A stretch of DNA of 16,099 nucleotides from NCBI GenBank assembly GCA_021204715.1, contig JAJPYW010000108.1, forward strand, positions 1 to 16,099, in the 5' to 3' direction. Made by a program: the position numbers and the translations under genes. Under the pieces are notes generated by a model. The model had not been told where the DNA came from. It did not search any database and was given only the letters and a program-made list of their open reading frames with translations. Positions within the stretch are counted from its first letter, which is position 1. Every line of letters begins with the position of its first letter. Below are positions 6,816 through 13,934 of the stretch, piece by piece. Source of the stretch: Prevotellaceae bacterium. Its GTDB lineage: Bacteria; Bacteroidota; Bacteroidia; Bacteroidales; Bacteroidaceae.

Positions 6816-7160
6816 TTCGATCACTCGACTACATTCGACTCAACCACTCGACTACATTCGACTCGATCACTCGAATGTATTGAACTCACCCTGTCGACTA
6901 CATTCGACTCACCCTCACGAACACATTTGTGACACCCTCATCTTCACAGAGATGACCATCTCATCATCGCAGAGATGACCATCTCATCATCGCAGAGATG
7001 ACCACCTCATCTTCACAGAGATGACACCCTCATCATCACAGAGATGACACCCTTATCATTCGAGAGATGACACCTTCATCATTCGAGAGATAACACCCTT
7101 ATCATTCGGGAGATAGCACCCTTATCATTCGAGAGATAACACCCTCATGAATTCATTCGA
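6816..7160. repeat. Imperfect tandem array of 23-bp units (15 units in one register)
   Basis: Cutting the sequence every 23 bases from 6816 gives 15 units that align without gaps. A degenerate half-unit precedes them (6806-6815), and at least one decaying unit follows (7161-7183). Three subfamilies occur in order. Units at 6816-6907 end in TACATTCGA or a close variant. Units at 6931-7045 have the form GAC-ACC-CTCATC-NNC-CAGAGAT. Units at 7046-7137 have TTATCATTCGAGAGAT. The unit at 6908 is a hybrid, and the last (7138-7160) returns to the CATTCGA ending. Units at 6954 and 6977 are identical. The core CACCCTC/T near unit positions 3-9 runs through most units. Because 23 is not a multiple of 3 and units carry TGA, all plus frames are closed, so the array is non-coding. 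Confidence 0.9.
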
Positions 7161-7467
7161 CTCACCCTCATCAAAGCTTTCCTTATCTCTCTTTATTCCC
7201 TTCCTTATCAAGTTAATTTACCGTTTTTTCCGTTTTCATCCACCCTTGCATATACAATAAGACGGAGGTTTGTGCTGCAAGCGGTCAACAGTTGTTTCTT
7301 TCCTTCGGCTAACCTTTTTTTAGCAAAAAAATCCGTATTCTGCCTAAAGAGAAATAAATCGCGGGGGTTGCGTGAACAATTTCCCTTGTTTTGCGTTGTA
7401 TGCGCGGAACCCGGCATAAAATAGTGTAGAATAAACACTACGTTACGGGGATGAAAGGAGATTGATC
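7161..7467 (+). promoter_or_regulatory. Upstream region of the fimbrial operon
   Basis: This ~300-bp AT-rich segment between the array and the first fimbrial-operon gene should hold its promoter, but I see no full TTG-N19/20-TAnnTTTG match, so an activator or alternative sigma factor may be needed. Features present are a pyrimidine-rich tail of the array (7184-7206), a palindromic T7-AGC-A7 tract (7315-7331), and an inverted repeat TAGTGT (7422-7427) / ACACTA (7435-7440). The repeat is 27 bp before the start codon and could be an operator or 5' hairpin. AAAGGAG at 7454-7460 is the ribosome binding site. Confidence 0.4.
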
Positions 7468-8034
7468 ATGAGATTAAGAATAGTTGTAATGGTGGCAGTG
7501 ATCCTTTTGCTTGGCTTGCCGGCAAGGGCGCAAATAGCTGTCAAAACCAACGTGCTTTATTGGGCGGCCACCACGCCGAATGTGGGCGTGGAGTGGCGCC
7601 TGAACGATAGAACCACCGTGCAGGCCTTTTACGGGCTGAACCCGTGGCGCGGCGCTTCGGGCAAGAGCCTGCGTCACTGGGTGGTTGAGCCCGAGTACCG
7701 GCATTGGTTCTGCGGGGCGTTCGACGGCTGGTTCGTGGGCGTGCACGCCTTGGGCGGAGAGTTCAACATGGGGCATGTAAAGCTGCCCATGGGGGTGTTG
7801 ACGACGTTGCGCGGCCACCGCTACGAGGGGTGGTTTGCCGGCGCCGGCCTCACGGCGGGCTACCAATGGCCGCTCTCCATGCATTGGAACGTGGAGGCTT
7901 CTTTGGGGCTTGGCTACAGTTACATCAGCTATAAGAAATACGATTGCGGCACGTGCGGGCAGCGGTTGAAGACCGGCCATACCCACTACGTGGGCCCCAC
8001 CAAGACGGCGCTGAGCCTGCTCTATCTCTTTTAA
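7468..8034 (+). CDS. DUF3575 domain-containing protein (fimbrial operon, probable outer-membrane protein)
   Basis: Predicted exported protein of 188 residues. A signal peptide (MRLRIVVMVAVILLLGLPARA, then QIAVKTN) is followed by a DUF3575-type body rich in alternating aromatic and glycine residues, for example VLYWAATTPNVGVEWRL, GWFAGAGLTAGYQWPL and NVEASLGLGYSYISY. It ends in Phe (LSLLYLF), as expected of an outer-membrane beta-barrel. Two cysteines (CGTCG) lie in a probable loop near residue 160. ATG 7468 was preferred to the in-frame TTG 7462 because AAAGGAG ends 7 nt upstream of the ATG. It is the first gene of the fimbrial operon, 18 bp before the DUF3868 gene. The family commonly accompanies Bacteroidales fimbrial genes; its role is unproven, possibly export or anchoring. 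Confidence 0.85.
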   Translation: MRLRIVVMVAVILLLGLPARAQIAVKTNVLYWAATTPNVGVEWRLNDRTTVQAFYGLNPWRGASGKSLRHWVVEPEYRHWFCGAFDGWFVGVHALGGEFNMGHVKLPMGVLTTLRGHRYEGWFAGAGLTAGYQWPLSMHWNVEASLGLGYSYISYKKYDCGTCGQRLKTGHTHYVGPTKTALSLLYLF

Positions 8035-8052
8035 TGTACATCACTCAGGAAT

Positions 8053-9471
8053 ATGAAAATGAAGTTAAAATATATACTTTCCTTCGCGTGGCCGTTCCTG
8101 CTTTCACTCACCGTGAGCGCGGGCAACGGCACGCTGTCATTCGACGCAACGCGAATCGCCGTTGAAAAGGGCGGTTTCACGTGCTCGCCGCAAGGCGTGC
8201 AGGTGGTGCTTACCATCGACCTTTCGGCCTTGAAGCTGCCCGCCACCCGCCGCGTGGTATTGACGCCGGTTGTAAAAAACAGAGAAGAGGCGCGCCACTT
8301 GCCGCCCGTCGTGGTGAACGGACGCCGTAAGCACATCGACTACTTGCGCGGGCACACGGAGCTTGAAAACCATCCGGCCACGGTGGTGCGCCGCAAGAAC
8401 GGCAAGGCGCAAACCGTGCGCTACACCGCCTCGCTGCCTTACGAGCCGTGGATGGAAAACGCCGACGTGACGCTCTTGCAGGATGTCTGCGGCTGCGGCG
8501 ACCTCATGGACAGCGACCGGTTGACACTGTGGAGGCGGCGCCATCCCAAGGTGGCTTATATCCGCCCCGAGGCCGGTGTGCAGACCTATACCCTTGAAGG
8601 GAGCGCCCACATCGACTTTCCCGTGGACGAGACCACGCTCTATCCCGATTACGGCCGCAACCCCGAAGAGCTGTTGAAGGTACTGCAGACGATTGAACAA
8701 GTAAAGCAAGACAACCGTGTCACGATAACCGGTATAGCCATTTGCGGATGGGCGTCGCCCGAATCGCCCTATCCACACAACGCCTCCCTTGCCGAGGGGC
8801 GCGCACACGCCCTGCAGCGCTACGTGGCCGGCCTGCTCCACCTTGACGACGCGCTCTTTACCGTCTCCTTTGTGCCCGAAAACTGGAGCGGACTGCGCGC
8901 CATGGTCGAGGCGAGCGCGCTGCCCGCCAAGGCGGACGTGTTGCGGATTGTCGACGACGACACCTTGGCCCCGGACGTTAAAGAAGCCCGCATCAAGGCC
9001 GGCTTTCCGCAGGATTACGCCTTTATGCTCGCCCGCTTTTACCCCGACTTGCGCCGCTCGGACTACACCGTCACCTACACGGTGCGCCCTTACACGGTCG
9101 ACGAGGCCATGGCGCTGTGGAAACAAGACCCGCGCCGGCTCTCCTTGGAAGCGCTTTACTTGGTGGCCGCGCAATACGAGCCGGGCTCGCCGGCGTTTGA
9201 CGAACTCTTCGCCACGGCGGTGAGTCTCTTCCCCGCCGACACTGTCGCCAACTTGAACGCGGCGTGTGCGGCCATAGAAAGGGGCGACTTTCCGGCGGCG
9301 GAAGGCTACCTTTCCCGGGCCGGCGACACACCCCAAGCATGGAACGCCCGGGGTGTGGTAGCGGCCCGGCAGGGCGACTTGGAGCGGGCGGCAGCTTGGT
9401 TCAGCCGCGCCGCCTCGAATGGGCTCGACGTGGCGCGCGGGAACTTGCAGCTCGTAGGCGGGCGCTATTGA
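8053..9471 (+). CDS. DUF3868 protein with OmpA-like segment and TPR-like C-terminus
   Basis: Exported protein of 472 residues. A signal peptide ends around VSA at residue 23. The next ~130 residues fit DUF3868: a beta-rich domain with VVLTIDLSALKLPATRRVVLTPV and a VLLQDVCGCGD-like cysteine motif. A middle segment (about residues 175-300) resembles the OmpA C-terminal fold, with HIDFPVDETTLYPDY, a GWASPESPYPHNASLAEGRA motif (about 232-251) and a following helix, which may bind peptidoglycan. The last ~110 residues carry TPR-like helices (AACAAIERGDFPAAEGYL, ARGVVAARQGDLERAAAWF). Initiation could be at ATG 8053 or, more likely from the spacing to AGGA (8047-8050), at ATG 8059. It may link the fimbrial machinery to the cell wall; this is inference from architecture. 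Confidence 0.82.
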   Translation: MKMKLKYILSFAWPFLLSLTVSAGNGTLSFDATRIAVEKGGFTCSPQGVQVVLTIDLSALKLPATRRVVLTPVVKNREEARHLPPVVVNGRRKHIDYLRGHTELENHPATVVRRKNGKAQTVRYTASLPYEPWMENADVTLLQDVCGCGDLMDSDRLTLWRRRHPKVAYIRPEAGVQTYTLEGSAHIDFPVDETTLYPDYGRNPEELLKVLQTIEQVKQDNRVTITGIAICGWASPESPYPHNASLAEGRAHALQRYVAGLLHLDDALFTVSFVPENWSGLRAMVEASALPAKADVLRIVDDDTLAPDVKEARIKAGFPQDYAFMLARFYPDLRRSDYTVTYTVRPYTVDEAMALWKQDPRRLSLEALYLVAAQYEPGSPAFDELFATAVSLFPADTVANLNAACAAIERGDFPAAEGYLSRAGDTPQAWNARGVVAARQGDLERAAAWFSRAASNGLDVARGNLQLVGGRY

Positions 9472-9494
9472 CGGCCTTTGCCCGAAACTATCCA

Positions 9495-9537
9495 CAGCTT
9501 TGCCCGAAAGCTGCCGGCAAGCGGCACCGCGGCTTGC
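9495..9537 (+). promoter_or_regulatory. Two tandem hairpins between the DUF3868 gene and the major fimbrillin gene
   Basis: Hairpin 1 pairs CAGCTTT (9495-9501) with AAAGCTG (9507-9513) around GCCCG. Hairpin 2 pairs GCAAGC (9517-9522) with GCTTGC (9532-9537) around a GC-rich 9-nt loop. No T run follows, so they are not a standard terminator. A 12-bp direct repeat CTTTGCCCGAAA (9476-9487 and 9498-9509) overlaps hairpin 1. They may be an RNA processing or stabilising element that lets the fimbrillin message outlast the upstream part. Confidence 0.5.
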
Positions 9538-9586
9538 TATATGAGAATCTAAAAACGTGTGTTTAACTTGAATAAATGAAAAGATA

Positions 9587-11428
9587 ATGAATAAAACCCG
9601 ATTTTTCAAGACGGTCCTGCCGGCCTTTGCGGTCTTGGCATTGACCGCATGTACCGATAACGATATGCCTGTAGACAAGTTGGACGCCACCGGCGACGGT
9701 TATGCCAACTTCAGCATCCACCTGCCCACCCGCACCGCTACCCGCGCGGCCAACGACAACTTTGCCGACGGCACGCCGCAGGAGTACCACGTCAACGACG
9801 CCACGTTGTTGCTCTTCTCGGGCACAAGCGAGCAGGACGCCGTTTGTTACGCCATCTACGACTGCTCCGCCGCCAAGCAAGACGCCGTGAGCGAGAACAT
9901 CACCACCACCTCGCAATTCACCCGGCAGATTACAAGGCCTACGGGCAGCGGCAACCGCCTCTACGCGCTCGTGGTGCTCAACAAGGCGGGTGTGCTCGAA
10001 TACAGTGGTTCGGGCTTGGGTGCCCAAGGCACTTTCGGGGGCAGAAACGTCGTGGGCGCTACCTTGAAGGATTTGCAGACCACGGCCGCCACGTTGGACT
10101 TGTCCACCATCGCCGACTTGCAGGGCAACGGCAACTTCTACATGACCAACGCCCCGCTCTATACCGCCAAAGGGGGCTTTAAAGAGCCTTACGGCGAAGT
10201 GATGACATTGGTTTACATCGACGCCGGCAAGATTTACGACACCGAAGAACAAGCCAAGGCCAACCCCGCCACCAACGTCTATGTGGAGCGCGGCGTGGCC
10301 AAGGTGACGGTGGCACAAGCCAAGGGATACACCTCTACCGTGGGGGCCGTGATAAAAGGCTTCCTGCTCGACTTGACCAACACCACGGCTTTCCCCGTGC
10401 GCAACAGCCGCAGCGGTGACGCTTGGTGGCGCTATGCCTCGGGCGACGCGGGCGTAAGCGCGCCCTACCGTTTCGTGGGCAACGTGGAAGTGGATGCCGA
10501 CCGTTACCGCACCTATTGGGCGGCCGATCCCAATTACAACGAGCCCCCTTACAGGGAGAATGAAGGGGTGAAGGAGTATGTCGACATGGACTATGCGGGC
10601 GGTACCATCCCTTCGGACGAAGCCCTTGCCGCCGTGGACGGCACCACGCCCCGCTACTGTTTGGAGAACACCTTCGATACCGCCAACCAGTACCAAGACG
10701 CCACCACGCGCGTTGTCGTGGCGGCCGCCTTGCAGGTGAAGGGCGCCGACAGCGACGGCACCTTCTATACGTTGGACGGGGACAAATCGGTGTATTACAA
10801 CAAAGAGGGCCTCATGGACGAAGTGGTGGCCTATTTCGCGGCCAACGGCAGCGTGCAAGAGGCCGCAAGCTTGTGGTCGGGCGGCGAGGCCGACGACTTG
10901 TTCAGCCATTATGTGGCCGACATCGACAGCGCCGAGGGCAGCAACGACGCCACCGTCTCCTTGTCTTATAAAACCAACATGGAGCTGCTCGGAAGCCAGT
11001 TCAGCGGGGGCGTGGTGCCCGCCGCGCTCGATCCCTCCACCGAGGAGTTCGCCCGGGTGATGGCCGCGCTCAACACCGCCCACGAATTCACTTGCTATGC
11101 CGGCGGCGTGGCCTACTACCCGGTGCTCTTGAAGCATTTCGGAGACGAGCTCACGCCTTGGGACATGGGTGAAGTGGCGGACATGGTAGACCACGGCGAC
11201 TCTTATCCCGACAACTTCAATGGCAAGACGGCCGGACAGAACTGGTTGGGACGCTACGGGGTGTTGCGCAACAACTGGTACGAGGTGAACGTGAACTCCA
11301 TCAACAGCGTGGGTTCGGCGGTGATACCCGACGCCTACAAGGAACCGGACGACCCGCGCGACGCTTGGATATCCGTGGAGATAAACATCCTTTCTTGGGC
11401 CAAACGCACGCAGGGCGTTATCTTGTAA
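9587..11428 (+). CDS. Mfa1-family major fimbrillin (type V pilus subunit)
   Basis: Structural subunit of a type V fimbria, 613 residues. The signal peptide ends in the lipobox LTAC with Cys22, so it should be exported as a lipoprotein. Arg residues at 49 and 53 (LPTRTATRAA) lie where the P. gingivalis Mfa1 precursor is cut by an Arg-specific protease to release the mature subunit. Family landmarks are AFPVRNS (268-274), YRTYWAADPNY (307-317) and the C-terminal Fimbrillin_C block from about residue 560 (NNWYEVNVNSI, then WISVEINILSWAKR). The last strand probably donates to the next subunit. Two hairpins and a direct repeat precede it; the mRNA has an A-rich, weak Shine-Dalgarno. The mfa2-like gene starts 9 bp after its stop. 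Family assignment is strong; polymer-forming behaviour is inferred. Confidence 0.92.
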   Translation: MNKTRFFKTVLPAFAVLALTACTDNDMPVDKLDATGDGYANFSIHLPTRTATRAANDNFADGTPQEYHVNDATLLLFSGTSEQDAVCYAIYDCSAAKQDAVSENITTTSQFTRQITRPTGSGNRLYALVVLNKAGVLEYSGSGLGAQGTFGGRNVVGATLKDLQTTAATLDLSTIADLQGNGNFYMTNAPLYTAKGGFKEPYGEVMTLVYIDAGKIYDTEEQAKANPATNVYVERGVAKVTVAQAKGYTSTVGAVIKGFLLDLTNTTAFPVRNSRSGDAWWRYASGDAGVSAPYRFVGNVEVDADRYRTYWAADPNYNEPPYRENEGVKEYVDMDYAGGTIPSDEALAAVDGTTPRYCLENTFDTANQYQDATTRVVVAAALQVKGADSDGTFYTLDGDKSVYYNKEGLMDEVVAYFAANGSVQEAASLWSGGEADDLFSHYVADIDSAEGSNDATVSLSYKTNMELLGSQFSGGVVPAALDPSTEEFARVMAALNTAHEFTCYAGGVAYYPVLLKHFGDELTPWDMGEVADMVDHGDSYPDNFNGKTAGQNWLGRYGVLRNNWYEVNVNSINSVGSAVIPDAYKEPDDPRDAWISVEINILSWAKRTQGVIL

Positions 11429-11437
11429 GGCTTGTCT

Positions 11438-12547
11438 ATGGATGTGAGAAGACGTTTTTCCAAGCTGTGCCGCCGGGCGCTCTGGCTGTCGGCCGCGCTC
11501 TTGACCGCTTCCTGCGACTTGATGCATGACGCGCAGGGCGATTGTCCCGACGGGCTTTACGTAGCCTTCAAGTATGACTACAACTTGGAACGCGCGGATA
11601 TGTTCAAGGAGCATGTGGGGGCGGTGACACTCTATGTGTACGACGCTTCCGACCGCTTGGTGGGCAGCTATGAGCGGCTCTCGCGCGACCTTACATTGCC
11701 CTTTCCGGGCAGCGGGTACCGCACGTTGCACATCACCGGCTTGGAGCCGGGCAAGTACCGCCTTGTTGCCTTGGCAGGGCAGTCTTCTTACGGCGCGTCC
11801 ATGGAGAGCGGCCGGGCGCGCTTCGTGCGCGAAGGTACCGGGCCGGGCAGCCTCAGGGAAAGCTTGACGGTGACGCTCGACCACACGCCAAGGGCCGGCG
11901 GCGACGGCTACGAAGTGGTGCACGGCGGCCTTCCCTTGGATACCTTGTGGCACGGCTTCAACGACGCTTTCGTGGAAGTGTCGGCGGGCAAGCCGGCCTA
12001 CGATACCCTTTCGTTGGTGCGCGACACCAAGCAAATCCATGTCGCCTTGCGCGAGTTGGACGAGCCTTCGCGGATGGACATCGCCCGTTATGCCATGGCC
12101 ATCAGCGACCGCAACGCCGTGCTGCTGTGGAACAATGAACCCCGGGAGAGGGACCGTGTGACCTACACTCCCTACGCCGCATGGAACACGGACGACCGTA
12201 GGCAGGCAAGCGGCGGCGCGGACGTTCCCGTCACGGGCGCGGGCCGCGTCGGACACGCCGACTTCATGACCTCGCGCATCATCTACCACGACCGCGCCGC
12301 CGACGACGGCGTGCTCACCGTCACCAACTTGGAGACGGGCGCCACGGTGGCCGCGCTCGACCTGCCCGACATTTTGAGCCGTTTGCGCAACAGCGACGAC
12401 ACCCACCGCTATACGCCCCAAGCGTTCCTCGACAGGGGTTACGACTACACGTTGGCCATCTTCCTGAAAGGGGGCCGGCTCGATTACCTCACCGTGGAGA
12501 TTGCCCCACTTGGTTGGAGCAAGCGCGTCCAGCAAGAGGAACTGTAA
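11438..12547 (+). CDS. FimB/Mfa2-family fimbrial anchor lipoprotein
   Basis: Predicted surface lipoprotein of 369 residues that in this family caps the base of the fimbria, anchors it in the outer membrane and limits its length. The N-terminus is basic (MDVRRRFSKLCRR), then hydrophobic, then LLTASC with the lipid Cys at 26. The family signature follows: CDLMHDAQGDCPDGLYV with a second Cys at 36, then FKYDYN and a VTLYVYDASDRLVGSYE strand. The C-terminal half contains an immunoglobulin-like region ending in YLTVEIAPLGW. ATG 11438 was chosen over TTG 11432 because the AAGG at 11427-11430, overlapping the fimbrillin stop, sits 7 nt upstream of it. The 9-bp gap suggests translational coupling. 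Confidence 0.9.
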   Translation: MDVRRRFSKLCRRALWLSAALLTASCDLMHDAQGDCPDGLYVAFKYDYNLERADMFKEHVGAVTLYVYDASDRLVGSYERLSRDLTLPFPGSGYRTLHITGLEPGKYRLVALAGQSSYGASMESGRARFVREGTGPGSLRESLTVTLDHTPRAGGDGYEVVHGGLPLDTLWHGFNDAFVEVSAGKPAYDTLSLVRDTKQIHVALRELDEPSRMDIARYAMAISDRNAVLLWNNEPRERDRVTYTPYAAWNTDDRRQASGGADVPVTGAGRVGHADFMTSRIIYHDRAADDGVLTVTNLETGATVAALDLPDILSRLRNSDDTHRYTPQAFLDRGYDYTLAIFLKGGRLDYLTVEIAPLGWSKRVQQEEL

Positions 12548-12593
12548 GGGGGAATGATGTATCACCTTTAATAAAAAGATTGGAGCATGATTC

Positions 12594-13907
12594 ATGTACA
12601 TAAAATACCATACTTTATATTCCGCCGCCGCTTGCGGGGTGCTGCTTGCGGTGCTGTTTTGGGCCTGCGAAGGACAAGAGATGCCGGCGGGCGCGGCGGG
12701 TGAATCTTACCTGACGCTGCGCTTCACCTCGGCGGAAGCGGGCGCTCCCACCCGGGCCGACGGCGGCGCGTCTTACGAAGAGGGCACCGCTTACGAGAAC
12801 CGCATCGATTTCGAGCAAGACGATTACCGCGTCTATTTCTTCACCACCGGGGCACCCCGTCAACAGGAGAACACCTTCATCGCGCGTTTCATTCCCGAAC
12901 AAGTCACCGCCATGGAGAGCGCGGAAGGCGCGCGCTACACCGTGACGGGCAAGGTGCCCGAAGCGTTGGCCTCCCGTTCCGCCTTCAAAGTGGTGATGTT
13001 GGCCAACTGGGGAACTTACGCCGACGGAGACTTCACCGCTGGCAAGACAACCATAGACGACATCTGCACGGCCGAGTGGGCGTGTTACGACGCTTTCCGC
13101 ACCGACGAGTTCACGGCCGGCGGCGGCAGGCTCATCCCTTTCTACGGGGTGTGCGACTATAAGGACGTGCGTTTCAGCAGCGGCCAAGTGACCGCGCTGC
13201 AAGACGGACTTGCCTTGTTGCGGGCCGTGGCCAAGGTGGAGGTGGTGCTTGACAGCAGCATGGCCTCGTTTACCGACGTGGCCATCTGCAACTACAACGG
13301 AAAAGGGTATTGCGCCCCCTACGGCGTCTACACGAAAGAGCAATATCATTATGACTACAGTGCCGCCACGGGAGTGCCGGGCTTTGTGGAGAACCCGCAC
13401 TTGGCGGGCGGAAAGAACGACGCCACGGGCAAGCGGCAGTCGTTCAAGTGCGTCAAGGAGCGTTCGGAGAGCGACATGGAGACGTGGCTCGCCTACTTGC
13501 CGGAATATGACAACAGCGGCAGCGACTACAGTTATATAGAGGTGAAGTTCGATTACCAGACAGCTGCCGACAACCCTTACCGGCTCTATTTCGCCGACTA
13601 TGCCGACGACGGCACCACCGACGCCTACGCGGACACGGCAAGCGGCGCCTACGCTGTCAAGGCAGGCAATGCCCGTGAGGCCGGGGCAAGCAATGTCCAT
13701 GCGGAAAGGGCAGGCAATGTCCGTGCGGAGAGGGCAGGCAATGTCCGTGCGGAGAGGGCAAGTGCTTTGGCCCGCTACGACATCGTGCGCAACAACTTGT
13801 ACCGTTTCATGGTGACGTTGCGCGACAGGGTGCCCGCCGTGAATGTGGACAAGTGGGAGAACAGTTACGACAACGAGTTCGACTATATCCGCGTGGTGGA
13901 CGATTGA
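12594..13907 (+). CDS. Accessory fimbrial subunit (Mfa3-like position) with in-frame repeat
   Basis: Exported fimbrial protein of 437 residues. A signal-like N-terminus ends in LFWACEGQ, an atypical lipobox with Cys25. The mature part starts like other fimbrial subunits (SYLTLRFTSAEAGAPTRADGG, with an Arg near residue 55 as a possible processing site). It contains the strands YRVYFFTT, FKVVMLANWGTY and LLRAVAKVEVVLD, and a C-terminal RYDIVRNNLYRFMVTLRD (about 394-411), usual in subunits that enter the shaft or tip. Residues 357-388 are an Ala/Gly/Asn/Arg repeat from a DNA minisatellite, described separately. Its place after the mfa1- and mfa2-like genes and its length resemble P. gingivalis Mfa3, a tip-adaptor protein, but sequence alone does not prove orthology. 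Confidence 0.8.
   Translation: MYIKYHTLYSAAACGVLLAVLFWACEGQEMPAGAAGESYLTLRFTSAEAGAPTRADGGASYEEGTAYENRIDFEQDDYRVYFFTTGAPRQQENTFIARFIPEQVTAMESAEGARYTVTGKVPEALASRSAFKVVMLANWGTYADGDFTAGKTTIDDICTAEWACYDAFRTDEFTAGGGRLIPFYGVCDYKDVRFSSGQVTALQDGLALLRAVAKVEVVLDSSMASFTDVAICNYNGKGYCAPYGVYTKEQYHYDYSAATGVPGFVENPHLAGGKNDATGKRQSFKCVKERSESDMETWLAYLPEYDNSGSDYSYIEVKFDYQTAADNPYRLYFADYADDGTTDAYADTASGAYAVKAGNAREAGASNVHAERAGNVRAERAGNVRAERASALARYDIVRNNLYRFMVTLRDRVPAVNVDKWENSYDNEFDYIRVVDD
13662..13757 (+). repeat. 24-bp in-frame minisatellite in the accessory fimbrial subunit
   Basis: Two identical 24-bp copies (13710-13733 and 13734-13757) encode AGNVRAER. They are preceded by a copy with three base changes (13686-13709, ASNVHAER) and a more degenerate one (13662-13682, AGNAREA). 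The unit is a multiple of three, so gain or loss of copies keeps the frame. It sits just before the conserved C-terminal strand. Confidence 0.9.
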
Positions 13908-13934
13908 AAGAACAACCATTGATTTTTACATTGT

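Noticed and set aside
6816..7160. CRISPR array
   Set aside because: Units are contiguous 23-bp tandem repeats with no unique spacers between them, and no cas genes are present.
9488..9496. CTATCCACA, one base from a DnaA box, between the DUF3868 and fimbrillin genes
   Set aside because: A single near-match in a GC-rich intercistronic region; expected by chance.
9563..12601. Very long minus-strand open frame opposite the fimbrial genes
   Set aside because: The plus strand encodes clear fimbrial proteins with lipoprotein signals. The antisense frame is a by-product of GC-rich codon bias and shows no protein family features. The same holds for long minus-strand frames at 770-2257, 8137-9690, 12615-13919 and 13926-15989.
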